From NCBI RefSeq assembly GCF_013386585.1, contig NZ_JACARO010000063.1:1-64000 (forward strand): DNA of 64,000 nucleotides, read 5' to 3'. The DNA comes from Pseudomonas sp. P7548 (GTDB lineage Bacteria > Pseudomonadota > Gammaproteobacteria > Pseudomonadales > Pseudomonadaceae). Below are positions 26,243 through 35,201 of this stretch, one piece after another (the stretch's first letter is position 1; the number at the start of each line of letters is the position of its first letter). The position numbers and the translations under genes are program-made. The notes under the pieces are model-generated. The model had not been told where the DNA came from, searched no databases, and saw nothing but the letters and a program-made list of their open reading frames with translations.

Positions 26243-26483
26243 ATGTGACATTTTGTCCGACAAACATGCCGTGAACCGGCCAAACCCGGCTCGCTCAGAG
26301 ATTCAGGACGTCTAGAGAGCATTGGCAGAAATGCCTGTGAATTCCGTCGTTTAGTGTCGGAAATGTCTTATAGGCCCACACAAATTTTATCGATAGATGG
26401 TCAACCCGACACACCAAGTAATGGTTGGGAATGAGCAAAAACGGAATTAGCGACTATGGAAGACATAGGAGGGAGGTATAAGC

Positions 26484-26677
26484 CCGTCGCAAGTTCAGCA
26501 AGCCTTGGGCTTGTGAACCTGCGTCGCAGCTTTTTGCCTGACCCGGCCCTTGCGCAGGCACTCCCTGTACCCGTAGGTCACGCCGATCCCGATTGATCAG
26601 AGCAACCCGGCCCCCTGGTCATGCACCGCCCTTGGCGGGCGATGCAAACAGAAAGAAGCAGTTGGGCTTCTTTCTAT
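26484..26677. other. Hairpin-rich intergenic stretch, possible structured RNA
   Basis: Four stem-loops occur in a row: a long one at 26484-26528 (about 18 pairs, with a bulge) followed by CAGCTTTTTG; TGCCTG/CAGGCA at 26536-26561; TGCACCGCCC/GGGCGATGCA at 26621-26646 with one mismatch; and AGAAAGAAGC/GCTTCTTTCT at 26650-26675. The last, read on the minus strand, probably terminates the ivy operon. The others have no known gene to serve. I do not recognise a known RNA family. Confidence 0.35.
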
Positions 26678-26715
26678 GGACGCTGGTTCCACAAGTGCGA
26701 TGCGCCAAGCGGAAC

Positions 26716-27183
26716 CTAGTACCAATTGGGGTCTTTCTTGAGCTGCTCCATCAGCAGCTTCTGCATGCCTTCGTCCGGCTTACCGAGGAACCGATAATCG
26801 GCGTGACGCGTCGGGGATTTGTCCGCCGGCAGGCCGGCCGGGACTTCCACCAACATGGCGTAGGCATCTTTCTTGTCGTAGCTGAAGGCAACGATCAGGC
26901 GCTTGTTCAGGCACGTATCTGCAGTTTCGCAAAGCGGCCCCACCAAGTACTTGTCACCGTCTTCTTCCACGGCATTCATTTGTTCGGCCGTACCGGACAG
27001 GTTCATCACCCACTCCGGCAGGCGCTCTTCTTTCTTCACCACGCCTTGCCAGGTCTCACGGAACTGAGGGTCCGAGGTCAGCAATTCGTTGGCTCGGCTT
27101 TGGCCGTCGTTGGCGGCCATCACCAGGCCGCTGCCGCCCAGGAGCAGGGCGGCAGCCATGGCTTTAAAGGGCAGAGTGGTCAT
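26716..27183 (-). CDS. ivy: Ivy-family C-type lysozyme inhibitor
   Basis: A 155-residue periplasmic protein, signal peptide cleaved near VMA-AND. The inhibitory loop region is recognisable by its paired cysteines in GPLCETADTCLNKRLIVAFS, corresponding to the Cys-flanked loop of Ivy that enters the lysozyme active site. It protects peptidoglycan from host lysozyme and may restrain endogenous lytic enzymes. It is third in an operon with the DUF1328 gene and the small membrane protein at 27429-27713. Terminator-like hairpin at 26650-26675. Confidence 0.86.
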   Translation of the reverse strand: MTTLPFKAMAAALLLGGSGLVMAANDGQSRANELLTSDPQFRETWQGVVKKEERLPEWVMNLSGTAEQMNAVEEDGDKYLVGPLCETADTCLNKRLIVAFSYDKKDAYAMLVEVPAGLPADKSPTRHADYRFLGKPDEGMQKLLMEQLKKDPNWY

Positions 27184-27185
27184 AT

Positions 27186-27350
27186 TCAGCCTCGGCCGCG
27201 ACGACCAAAGAAGAACGAAGCGATGAACATCACCAGGAAGACGACAAACAGGATCTTGGCGATACCCGTGGCAGTGCCCGCGATACCACCGAAGCCCAGG
27301 ACGGCGGCCACAATGGCGATGATCAGAAATGTGATAGCCCAGCTCAACAT
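27186..27350 (-). CDS. DUF1328 (YtjA-type) small membrane protein
   Basis: A 54-residue protein, MLSWAITFLIIAIVAAVLGF followed by a glycine-rich turn and a second helix (ILFVVFLVMFIASFFF), ending in GRRGRG. This two-helix, Gly-containing layout is the DUF1328 family. GTAAGGAGAATCACC before the ATG gives a strong ribosome site. The stop lies two bases before the ivy start region, so translation is likely coupled. Function unknown; often induced in envelope stress in related bacteria. Confidence 0.88.
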   Translation of the reverse strand: MLSWAITFLIIAIVAAVLGFGGIAGTATGIAKILFVVFLVMFIASFFFGRRGRG

Positions 27351-27428
27351 GGTGATTCTCCTTACGCTTTTATAGGGGTAACAGCGGTGTTGCCGTGCAG
27401 CCGCTCATCAACAGCGGCTTTGTCTTGC

Positions 27429-27713
27429 CTAGAACACCCAGCGCTCTTGGATTGGCAGATCGCCAGGGGTGGAATCCTGGTCAGCCACTCTCAGTTGCGG
27501 GGCGGTTACATCGGCAGTAGCGCTGCCAACGGAACGGAAATGGGTTTGCGTCATGACTGGCCTTTCAAATTGCGGGGCGTGTTGCTGACTCTGCTGCCAA
27601 TGCTGCATCTGTTGGCCAATAACCAAGGTGACCATCAGGGCCAGGCTGGCGAACAAGCCTTGCTGCAAGCGCAGTGGCGATACAGGCAATTGGCGGAGGC
27701 TTTGGCGAGTCAT
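27429..27713 (-). CDS. Small single-pass membrane protein, function unknown
   Basis: A 94-residue protein with a basic N-terminus (MTRQSLRQLPVSPLRLQQ), one transmembrane helix (GLFASLALMVTLVIG) and a Gln-rich, then Ser/Thr-rich, periplasmic tail. The start at 27713 is favoured because GGGAGA lies eight bases upstream; an ATG at 27731 would put this site inside the gene. First of the three-gene operon leading to DUF1328 and ivy. No family function recognised. Confidence 0.75.
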   Translation of the reverse strand: MTRQSLRQLPVSPLRLQQGLFASLALMVTLVIGQQMQHWQQSQQHAPQFERPVMTQTHFRSVGSATADVTAPQLRVADQDSTPGDLPIQERWVF

Positions 27714-28104
27714 GCTGTGTTTCTCCCGCATTCTGATTATTGGTTCATGACACTGTTGGGAGAGGTATTGCAGAGCGCATGCCAGGTTTTTTACAAAATA
27801 AAACCCAATAAAATCAATTAGTTATAAATGCATGCAGCAGATGACGACCAGCATCCTGCACGATGGCCCTGGATGAGCCGTGCGAAATGCACGATGGTCA
27901 GTGGTCGGATCAAGGGATCGAAAGCGCTTGGCGAGTTGCCGAAGTGGCAAGAAGGCATGAAAACGCCAGCAATCGGCGTATTTGTAGGAGACCGTGCAGA
28001 TAGCTGCGCGAAGATGCCGTTTATCAATCAGAATAAACCATGCAACTTGCCCGATTATTCCGGGACTAAACACCATCATTCATACTTTAAGGAGCGCGGG
28101 ACAG
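27714..28104. promoter_or_regulatory. Divergent region between the ivy operon and algB
   Basis: 391 bp with both promoters. It is AT-rich at 27788-27832. A 10-base direct repeat TGCACGATGG occurs at 27857-27866 and 27888-27897. AAGGAG at 28089-28094 serves algB. I found no convincing AlgU or sigma-54 promoter here. Confidence 0.45.
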
Positions 28105-29451
28105 ATGGAATCAGCCAAGGAACTTCAAGGCCGCATTCTTTTAGTGGATGACGAATCCGCGATCCTTCGCACCTTCCGTTACTGCCTGGAAGATGAAGGC
28201 TACACCGTAGCCACTGCCAACAGCGCCGCCCAGGCGGACGCCCTGATGCAACGCCAGGTGTTCGACCTGTGCTTCCTCGACCTGCGTCTGGGCGAGGACA
28301 ATGGCCTGGATGTACTGGCCCAGATGCGCATCCAGGCGCCATGGATGCGCGTGGTGATCGTCACCGCTCATTCGGCTGTCGATACAGCCGTAGACGCGAT
28401 CCAGGCAGGCGCCGCCGACTACCTGGTAAAACCTTGCAGCCCTGACCAGCTGCGCCTGGCCACCGCCAAGCAGTTGGAAGTGCGCCAACTGTCCGCGCGC
28501 CTTGAAGCGCTGGAAGGCGAGGTGCGCCAGCCCAAGGACGGCCTCGATTCCCACAGCCCGGCCATGATGGTGGTACTGGAGACTGCACGCCAGGTCGCCG
28601 GCACTGACGCTAACATCCTGATCCTCGGCGAGTCCGGCACCGGTAAGGGCGAACTGGCCCGGGCGATTCACGGCTGGAGCAAGCGCTCGAAAAAATCCTG
28701 CGTGACCATTAACTGCCCGTCGCTGACGGCGGAATTGATGGAAAGCGAGCTGTTCGGCCATAGCCGCGGTGCCTTTACCGGGGCCAGCGAGAGCACCTTG
28801 GGCCGGGTCAACCAGGCAGACGGCGGCACGCTGTTTCTCGACGAGATCGGCGACTTTCCGCTCACTTTGCAGCCAAAACTGCTGCGTTTCATCCAGGACA
28901 AGGAATATGAGCGTGTGGGCGACCCGGTTACCCGTCGCGCCGACGTGCGCATCCTTGCGGCCACCAACCTGAACCTGGAAGACATGGTGCGCGATGGCCG
29001 CTTCCGTGAGGATTTGCTCTACCGCCTCAACGTCATCACCTTGCACCTGCCACCGCTGCGTGAACGCAGTGAAGACATCCTGACCCTCGCCGATCGCTTC
29101 CTGGCGCGCTTCGTGAAGGAGTACGCACGGCCGGCACGGGGATTCAGCGACGAAGCACGCGAGGCGCTGCTCAACTATCGCTGGCCGGGCAACATCCGCG
29201 AGCTGCGTAACGTGGTGGAACGTGCCAGCATCATCTGCCCACAGGAAAAGGTGGAGATCAGCCACCTCGGCATGGCCGAGCAACCTACCAACAATGCGCC
29301 CAGGATTGGCGCCGCGTTAAGCCTGGATGAATTGGAGAAGGCCCATATCGGCGCCGTGCTCGCCACCAGCGACACCCTGGATCAGGCAGCTCGCACCCTG
29401 GGCATCGACGCGTCGACCCTGTACCGCAAACGCAAACAGTACAACCTGTGA
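28105..29451 (+). CDS. algB: AlgB, NtrC-family response regulator
   Basis: A 448-residue regulator of alginate and virulence genes. Receiver domain residues 9-125 with phospho-acceptor Asp59 (CFLDLRLG) and conserved DD at 14-15. AAA+ domain with Walker A GESGTGKG, the sigma-54 contact loop GAFTGA, and GTLFLDEIGDFPL. C-terminal Fis-type helix-turn-helix ending TLDQAARTLGIDASTLYRKR. In P. aeruginosa AlgB acts on alginate genes without needing sigma-54 or phosphorylation. The start at 28105 gives the family N-terminus; kinB follows by 10 bases. Confidence 0.95.
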   Translation: MESAKELQGRILLVDDESAILRTFRYCLEDEGYTVATANSAAQADALMQRQVFDLCFLDLRLGEDNGLDVLAQMRIQAPWMRVVIVTAHSAVDTAVDAIQAGAADYLVKPCSPDQLRLATAKQLEVRQLSARLEALEGEVRQPKDGLDSHSPAMMVVLETARQVAGTDANILILGESGTGKGELARAIHGWSKRSKKSCVTINCPSLTAELMESELFGHSRGAFTGASESTLGRVNQADGGTLFLDEIGDFPLTLQPKLLRFIQDKEYERVGDPVTRRADVRILAATNLNLEDMVRDGRFREDLLYRLNVITLHLPPLRERSEDILTLADRFLARFVKEYARPARGFSDEAREALLNYRWPGNIRELRNVVERASIICPQEKVEISHLGMAEQPTNNAPRIGAALSLDELEKAHIGAVLATSDTLDQAARTLGIDASTLYRKRKQYNL

Positions 29452-29461
29452 GCGGCACCTT

Positions 29462-31249
29462 ATGAAGCTTGCGATGAAACTGCGCACTCGGTTGTTCCTG
29501 AGTATCTCCGCGCTGATCACCGTCGCCCTGCTGGGATTGATCCTGGGCCTGGTCAGCGTGATGCAGATGGCCAAGACCCAGGAATCATTGATACGCAGCA
29601 ACTTCGTGACTCTGGACCTGGGGCTCAAGCTGCGCCAGAGCCTGGGCGACCAGCTGATCATGATGCTGGAGAAGCGCCCCGATCCCCAGGCACTGCGAGC
29701 CTCCAAGCAGCGTTATTTCGAGCTCCTGGACCAAGGCATCGCCCACGAGCAGCGAGATGCCAGTGGCAGCGGCTTCAGCCAGGCCCGCACCGACTACCAG
29801 CACCTGCTGGAGGCTTTCGACGAATCCCAGCAAGCCTCACCGCCCCCCGGTAGCAAGGAAAAACTGACCGAGACCTTCAATGTGCTGCGTAACGGCCTGA
29901 TCGCCGAACACAAGCGCGCCCTGGAAAACATCAGTACCAGCGAGCACAAATCGCGCGAGCGTGCTTTGCTGATCGCCGGGCTGCTGGGGCTGGTCGGACT
30001 GGCGGTGCTGATCATCGGGTTCGTGACCGCCCACGGCATCGCCCGGCGTTTTGGTGGGCCAATCGAAGCCCTGGCCAAGGCAGCCGACAAGATCGGGCAG
30101 GGGGATTTTGAAGTCACGCTGCCCATCTCTTCGGCAGCCGAAATGAACCAGCTGACCCGACGCTTCGGCATCATGGCCGAAGCGCTGCGCCAGCATCAGG
30201 CAACCAACGTTGATGAACTGCTGGCGGGCCAGCAACGCCTGCAGGCGGTGCTCGACAGTATCGACGATGGCCTGCTGATGATCGACCGCCAAGGCCGCCT
30301 GGAACACCTCAACCCGGTGGCGCAGCGCCAATTAGGCTGGGACGAGGACCGTCTTGGCCAAGGGCTGGGCGAAGCCCTGGTGCGACCGGAACTGGATGAA
30401 CAGCTTCAACTGGTGCTGCGCGGCGGCAACTTGGAGCGGGCGCCGGAAGATCTGGAAGTGGAGGTCGAGGGTGAACTGCGCCTGCTGACCTACAGCCTCA
30501 CCCCCGTCAGCCACACCCAAGGGCATATTCTCGGGGCCGTGATGGTGCTGCATGACGTTACCGAACAGCGTGCCTTCGAGCGGGTGCGCAGCGAGTTCGT
30601 GCTGCGTGCTTCCCATGAATTGCGCACGCCTGTGACCGGCATGCACATGGCGTTCGGGCTGTTTCGTGAACGGGCGAAGTTTCCTGCGGAGTCTCGCGAA
30701 GCGGACTTGCTGGATACGGTCAATGAAGAGATGCAGCGCCTGATGCAGTTGATCAACGACCTGCTCAACTTCTCGCGCTACCAGAACGGCCTGCAAAAAC
30801 TCACCCTGGGGCCCTGTGACGTGACCGACCTGCTGGATCACGCTCGCGCCCGCTTTGCCGAACCGGCCAATGCCCAGCACATTGAGCTCTTGGTGGAAGC
30901 CCAGTCTGACTTACCTCGCCTGTATGCCGACCGCGCGCAATTGGAACGGGTGCTGGACAATCTGCTGGGCAACGCCCTGCGCCACACCGCCGAAGGCGGT
31001 CAGATTCGCCTGCAGGCGCGCCGACACGGAGAACGGGTGATCATCAGTGTCGAGGATAACGGCGAGGGCATTGCCTACGGCCAGCAAGGGCGGATCTTCG
31101 AACCCTTCGTGCAGGTGGGCCGCAAGAAAGGCGGCGCGGGCCTGGGGTTGGCGCTGTGCAAGGAAATCGTGCAGTTGCACGGCGGCCGCATGGGTGTGTA
31201 TTCACGGCCGGGGCAGGGTACGCAGTTTTATATGGCGTTGCCTTTGTAG
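29462..31249 (+). CDS. kinB: KinB, sensor histidine kinase for AlgB
   Basis: A 595-residue inner-membrane kinase. Helix 1 (LFLSISALITVALLGLILGL), a periplasmic helical sensor of about 135 residues, helix 2 (LLGLVGLAVLIIGFVTAHGI), HAMP, a PAS domain (QAVLDSIDDGLLMIDRQGRL), HisKA with FVLRASHELRTPVTGMH carrying the phospho-His, and a HATPase with DNLLGNALRH, DNGEGI and GGAGLGLALCKEI. It phosphorylates and dephosphorylates AlgB. The start at 29462 matches homologues; the ribosome site is weak and the gene may be coupled to algB. Confidence 0.94.
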   Translation: MKLAMKLRTRLFLSISALITVALLGLILGLVSVMQMAKTQESLIRSNFVTLDLGLKLRQSLGDQLIMMLEKRPDPQALRASKQRYFELLDQGIAHEQRDASGSGFSQARTDYQHLLEAFDESQQASPPPGSKEKLTETFNVLRNGLIAEHKRALENISTSEHKSRERALLIAGLLGLVGLAVLIIGFVTAHGIARRFGGPIEALAKAADKIGQGDFEVTLPISSAAEMNQLTRRFGIMAEALRQHQATNVDELLAGQQRLQAVLDSIDDGLLMIDRQGRLEHLNPVAQRQLGWDEDRLGQGLGEALVRPELDEQLQLVLRGGNLERAPEDLEVEVEGELRLLTYSLTPVSHTQGHILGAVMVLHDVTEQRAFERVRSEFVLRASHELRTPVTGMHMAFGLFRERAKFPAESREADLLDTVNEEMQRLMQLINDLLNFSRYQNGLQKLTLGPCDVTDLLDHARARFAEPANAQHIELLVEAQSDLPRLYADRAQLERVLDNLLGNALRHTAEGGQIRLQARRHGERVIISVEDNGEGIAYGQQGRIFEPFVQVGRKKGGAGLGLALCKEIVQLHGGRMGVYSRPGQGTQFYMALPL

Positions 31250-31261
31250 CGGCAACCGTAG

Positions 31262-31352
31262 GTGGCGAGGGTGCTTGTCCCCTCTGGGTGCATGGTGCTC
31301 ATGACAGCCGGCGCCTGCTGCGCAGTCGAACGGGAGCAAGCTCCCTCGCCAC
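31262..31352. repeat. REP-type inverted pair (GGCGAGGGAGCTTGC family)
   Basis: TGGCGAGGGtGCTTGtCCCC at 31262-31281 faces CGGGAGCAAGCTCCCTCGCCAC at 31331-31352 in inverse orientation, with 49 bases between. It is a different REP family from the TGTGGGAGC ones. It sits between converging kinB and the amidase gene. Confidence 0.8.
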
Positions 31353-31372
31353 AGCAAGCCGGGCTCCTACAG

Positions 31373-32149
31373 TTAGCTGCGGTTGAGTGCTCGCAGGATC
31401 GCGGCGCTTTCCGCATCGGGGGTGCCGTCAAACAACGAAGGGCGGAAGTGCATCTGGAAGGCCGCGATCACATGACGCGTGGCCACATCCAATTCCCCCG
31501 TCTGCGGCGTCTGGTAGCCCAACCGCGCCAGCTCTTCCTGGAACCACGTGATGCTCGGCAGGTCAGCGGCGTACTGTACCTGGAACCGGGCGACAGCCTG
31601 AGCGTCTGGCCAAACCCCCAGGCCTTCAGCCGCCAAGCGCTTCCAGGGAAACAGCGGACCGGGGTCAAGCTTGCGCAGTGGTGCGATGTCGCTATGGCCG
31701 ATGATGTTCTTGGGGTCGATACCGTTGCGTTTGCTGATGTCCTTGAGCAGCACCACCAGGGACTGGAACTGCGCCTCGGAGTAGGGGAACCACACACGGC
31801 CGGTGGGGGTGTCCTGGTACCCGGGGTTGACGATTTCGATGCCGATGGAGCTGGAGTTGAGCCAGGTGCGGCCCATCCACTCGCTTTCTCCGGCATGCCA
31901 GGCGCGCTGGCTCTCATCCACCAGTTTGTAGATAGTGCCCGACGCGTCGTCGCCGATCAGGTAATGGCTGCTGACCTGGCCGTGCGTGAGCAAGGCCAGG
32001 GAGCGCTCGAGATTGGTGGAGGTGTAGTGAACAACGACGAACTGCACGCGATTGTCGTGGTTCACCGAGGGATGGCTGGTATTCAGGCGCGGGCCGCTGG
32101 CGCAGCCGGCGAGCAGTAGGAACACAAAGGCAAAGCAAAAGGATTTCAT
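31373..32149 (-). CDS. ampDh2: N-acetylmuramoyl-L-alanine amidase, AmpDh2-like lipoprotein
   Basis: A 258-residue amidase_2 zinc enzyme with lipobox LLLAGC (Cys16), so it sits in the envelope. Zinc ligands lie in VVVHYTS and IIGHSDIAPLRKLDPG. A C-terminal peptidoglycan-binding helix bundle follows (WFQEELARLGYQTPQTG). It cleaves the glycan-peptide bond of (anhydro)muropeptides and so affects recycling and beta-lactamase induction. The gene position downstream of kinB matches ampDh2 in P. aeruginosa. An ATG 12 bases upstream (32161) is an alternative start. Confidence 0.86.
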   Translation of the reverse strand: MKSFCFAFVFLLLAGCASGPRLNTSHPSVNHDNRVQFVVVHYTSTNLERSLALLTHGQVSSHYLIGDDASGTIYKLVDESQRAWHAGESEWMGRTWLNSSSIGIEIVNPGYQDTPTGRVWFPYSEAQFQSLVVLLKDISKRNGIDPKNIIGHSDIAPLRKLDPGPLFPWKRLAAEGLGVWPDAQAVARFQVQYAADLPSITWFQEELARLGYQTPQTGELDVATRHVIAAFQMHFRPSLFDGTPDAESAAILRALNRS

Positions 32150-32237
32150 GGCAGGAGACATTACACTGAAGGCGATAATGCAACAGTGTAACGTACCGTT
32201 TGTGGCCGGGCGGTCAAATTACAAAATGGAACATCTT

Positions 32238-34316
32238 TTAGGCCGCCTGCACCTGATTGCGCCCTGCCGCTTTGGCCCGATACAACGCCTCATCGGCACG
32301 CTTGAGCGCCAAGTCGCTGCGCTCACCGGGTTGGAACTGTGCCACGCCCATGGATACCGTGATCGTCACCGGCTCACCCTTGAAGTGGAAAGGGCACGCT
32401 TCGATGGCCTGGCGCAACATCTCACCGGCCGCCAGCGCATCGGCCAGGGATGAGTTGGGCATCAGCAACACAAACTCTTCACCGCCGAAGCGCGCAATAA
32501 AATCGGTGGGTCGCAGGCGTTTGCGCAGCACACTGGCAATGATCTTGAGCACTTTATCGCCCGCCAGGTGGCCGTAGCCATCGTTGATGCGCTTGAAGTG
32601 GTCCAGGTCGAGCATGGCCAGCGACAGGCTGTTGCCACGCTGGTGCCAGGCATTGACCTCATGGTCGAGGCGCTCGCTCCACGCCGCACGGTTGGGCAGC
32701 CCGGTCAGCGGGTCGATCAAGGCCTTCTGGCGCTGCACCTCCAGGTGCTCGCGATAGCCCTGGGCCTCCTGCTCCATATTCGCCACGCGCTCAGCCAAGC
32801 CTTTCAAGCGCGCCGCCACTTCCTGCTCACGCTGGTCACGCTGCTGCTGGTGTTGGTCCATGGTACCAAGCAAGCCTTCGAGGTGGCTCTCCAGCACCTG
32901 CTTGAGGCTGTCGAGGTCGGCCGCGTCCTGCACGCTGCTTTGCAAACCGTCGACCTGCTCACGAATCTGTGTGTCCAGCTCCCGCGCAGCCGAGCGGCTG
33001 TCGGCATGACCATCGCTGGCAACCTGCAGATGGCCCTGGAAGGCTTCCAGTCGTTCGTTGAGCTGCTTGAGATAGGCCTCGAACTCATGCTGGCCACTGT
33101 CGGTGATTGCCAGCATCAACACCGCCAAATCATCGAGGATCGGCAGCAGTTCATACCAGTTCAAACCATGGGCCAGGCGCTCACGCATGGCTTCGGCCTG
33201 GGGACGGTGGCGTTCGGGCAGCGAGAGGTCTTCCAGCAGGCCTAGCAAGGTGTCTTCGATATGCTTGGCCACCGAGCTGTAGGACGGCTCGGGCGAGTCG
33301 GGCAAGGCGTACACGCCGTCCGACTGCAACGCGTCAGGGTCAGGCTCGGCGCTTTCCAGAACAGGCGGAAGCGACAGGCTGCCGATTGAGGTTTCATCCG
33401 GCGCATCGTCCTGAACCGGCGGTGGTTCGATAAACGCCGCGAGGGCACTTTCGGGGGCGGGATCTTCGACCGCAGGTTCAATCACCTCGGGTTCAGGTGC
33501 CTCGACAGGCGCAGCCTTGGGCGCCGCTTGCGCGGGGGCCTCGAAGGCCAATGCTTCACTGGCTGCCTCTAGCACCTTGGGGGGCGCAGCCACACTGACA
33601 GGCGTAGGCGGCTCAGGCGGCGCGGCGACGGCTGCCTGCGGCAAAGGCGCAAAGGCGCGCAACGCTTGGGTCAACTCTTCGGATTGTGCAGGTGCCTGAG
33701 GCTCAGGCTCCGAGTACAGCTTGGAAGACGCGGGCTTCGGCGCAGGATCTGATGCCGGCTCGACTGCCGGGGGGTCATTGGCAACCTCTTTTGCACCAAA
33801 CAACCGCTGCAGCAAACCAGGCCCCGAGCGTGGGGTTTCGCCGTCTGGCTCCAGGTTATCCAACGCTTGCCCTTGCAGGCTGCTCAGCTCACTGAGCAGC
33901 AGCGGGATCTCCCGCGCCTGGCCGACGCGCCCGTCCAACTGCTTGGCGAAGGTTTTCAGCGGCCGGGCCACTTCGCGCGGCAGTGGCAGCTTCTGCAACT
34001 GTGCAACCAGTGCGGTGAGCGCGGTGCTGATCTGGTCAACCCGGGTTTCGCGGCGCTGTTCAGAGTCGAGCACGGCTTTTTCAAGGCGTGGCAGCAGGGC
34101 GGCGAGGGCGGCATCCATGTCGTCGGTGCGGACCACATCACGCATCTCCTTCATGCACTGATCAACGGCGCGGTCGGTGCCCTCAGCGGCCAGTGTGCTG
34201 CGTACCAGCCCTCGGCGCAGCAGGTCGAGGCGGGCAGCCCAGCGGCGTTCGAGCTTGTCCTGCTGCTCGATGCTCTTGAGGTATTTTTCTTTCCAGCGCT
34301 GGGCGTCGTCGCTCAT
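32238..34316 (-). CDS. GGDEF diguanylate cyclase with long proline/alanine linker
   Basis: A 692-residue cytosolic diguanylate cyclase. Residues 1-150 are helical. Residues 160-345 are a low-complexity Pro/Ala/Glu linker. Residues 345-520 are a helical, coiled-coil sensor-like part. The GGDEF domain occupies 525-692 with the active motif GGEEF at 611-615 and an intact inhibitory site RPTD at 602-605 (RxxD, five residues before). It should make c-di-GMP and be subject to product inhibition. No transmembrane segment. It overlaps the upstream EEP gene by four bases (ATGA), so they are co-translated. It corresponds by position to the GGDEF protein beside dsbA in other pseudomonads. Confidence 0.92.
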   Translation of the reverse strand: MSDDAQRWKEKYLKSIEQQDKLERRWAARLDLLRRGLVRSTLAAEGTDRAVDQCMKEMRDVVRTDDMDAALAALLPRLEKAVLDSEQRRETRVDQISTALTALVAQLQKLPLPREVARPLKTFAKQLDGRVGQAREIPLLLSELSSLQGQALDNLEPDGETPRSGPGLLQRLFGAKEVANDPPAVEPASDPAPKPASSKLYSEPEPQAPAQSEELTQALRAFAPLPQAAVAAPPEPPTPVSVAAPPKVLEAASEALAFEAPAQAAPKAAPVEAPEPEVIEPAVEDPAPESALAAFIEPPPVQDDAPDETSIGSLSLPPVLESAEPDPDALQSDGVYALPDSPEPSYSSVAKHIEDTLLGLLEDLSLPERHRPQAEAMRERLAHGLNWYELLPILDDLAVLMLAITDSGQHEFEAYLKQLNERLEAFQGHLQVASDGHADSRSAARELDTQIREQVDGLQSSVQDAADLDSLKQVLESHLEGLLGTMDQHQQQRDQREQEVAARLKGLAERVANMEQEAQGYREHLEVQRQKALIDPLTGLPNRAAWSERLDHEVNAWHQRGNSLSLAMLDLDHFKRINDGYGHLAGDKVLKIIASVLRKRLRPTDFIARFGGEEFVLLMPNSSLADALAAGEMLRQAIEACPFHFKGEPVTITVSMGVAQFQPGERSDLALKRADEALYRAKAAGRNQVQAA

Positions 34317-35191
34317 GCAAGGGGTCCGCGAGGGCCGGGGCTCAACGCGGGCAATGCATCAGCCGTGAGCGAACCCGGCAGACGAATCTCTACCGCGACC
34401 GGCAGGTGATCGGAGATGGGCTGCGCCAGGACCTGCACGCTTTCGAGCGTGAGGGTCGGGCTGAGCAGGATATGGTCGAGGCAGCGCTGCGGGCGCCAGC
34501 TGGGAAAGGTGGCTTCGACTTGCGGCGCCAGTAACCCAAGGTCTCGCAGCGGGGAATTCTGTAACAGGTCGCTGGCGTGGGTGTTCATGTCCCCCATCAG
34601 CACCTGGTGTTTGTAATTGCCGATCAGCTCTCGGATGTAGGCCAGTTGCATCGTGCGGGTACGCGCCCCGAGCGCCAGATGCATCATCACCACCACCAAG
34701 GCTTCCGGGCCTTCGCCAAAGCGCACGAGGATCGCGCCCCGGCCCTTCGGGCCTGGCAGCGGGTGATCTTCGATAGCCCATGGCTTCAAGCGGCTGAGCA
34801 CGCCATTGCTGTGCTGCGCCAGGCGCCCGAGGTTGCGATTGAGTTGCTGGTACCAGTAAGGGAATGCGCCGAGCTGGGCCAGGTGTTCCACCTGGTTGAT
34901 GTAGCCCGAGCGGATGCTGCCGCCATCGGCTTCCTGCAAGGCGACGAGGTCGAAGTCGCTCAACAGGTTGCCGATCTTTTGCAGGTTGCCGGCACGTCCG
35001 TTGTGGGGCAGCAGGTGCTGCCAGCCACGGGTGAGGTAATGCCGGTACTTCTCGGTACTGATGCCCACCTGGATATTGAAGCTGAGCAGGCGCAGACGGC
35101 TGTCTGCCGGCAGGCCCGTGGACTCCAGATGGTGCTCGTTGACCTGCGGGTCATGCAGGCCAACGACGCGTTCAGTCCCCCAGCGGCGCAT
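34313..35191 (-). CDS. Endonuclease/exonuclease/phosphatase-fold protein
   Basis: A 292-residue EEP-superfamily hydrolase. Motifs: LLSFNIQVG (metal-site Asn), LVALQEADGG (Glu), GDMNTHASD (Asp-Asn pair) and the C-terminal ISDHLPVAVEI (Asp-His). All catalytic positions are kept, so it is likely active on a phosphodiester or phospho-monoester; the substrate is unknown. No signal peptide. Overlaps the GGDEF gene by four bases. Confidence 0.86.
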   Translation of the reverse strand: MRRWGTERVVGLHDPQVNEHHLESTGLPADSRLRLLSFNIQVGISTEKYRHYLTRGWQHLLPHNGRAGNLQKIGNLLSDFDLVALQEADGGSIRSGYINQVEHLAQLGAFPYWYQQLNRNLGRLAQHSNGVLSRLKPWAIEDHPLPGPKGRGAILVRFGEGPEALVVVMMHLALGARTRTMQLAYIRELIGNYKHQVLMGDMNTHASDLLQNSPLRDLGLLAPQVEATFPSWRPQRCLDHILLSPTLTLESVQVLAQPISDHLPVAVEIRLPGSLTADALPALSPGPRGPLA

Positions 35192-35201
35192 GATGGCCCC
35201 C

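Larger units (their letters stand above)
25999..26715. other. 717-bp gap between gltP and ivy
   Basis: No convincing protein-coding frame of useful length. Contents: the gltP leader (25999-26208), a hairpin at 26189-26203, the candidate gltP promoter and operator at 26215-26242, an unremarkable AT-rich part (26243-26455), and a hairpin-rich part (26484-26677) that may be a structured RNA. A 27-codon GTG frame at about 26513 is probably chance. Confidence 0.6.

Noticed and set aside
26593..27375. 260-codon plus-strand frame opposite ivy and DUF1328
   Set aside because: Its composition is that of an antisense shadow, while the minus strand has a signal peptide, family Cys pair and ribosome sites.
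27714..28104. Sigma-54 promoter for algB
   Set aside because: The TGGC...TTGC pair near 27930 is spaced wrongly for -24/-12 elements.
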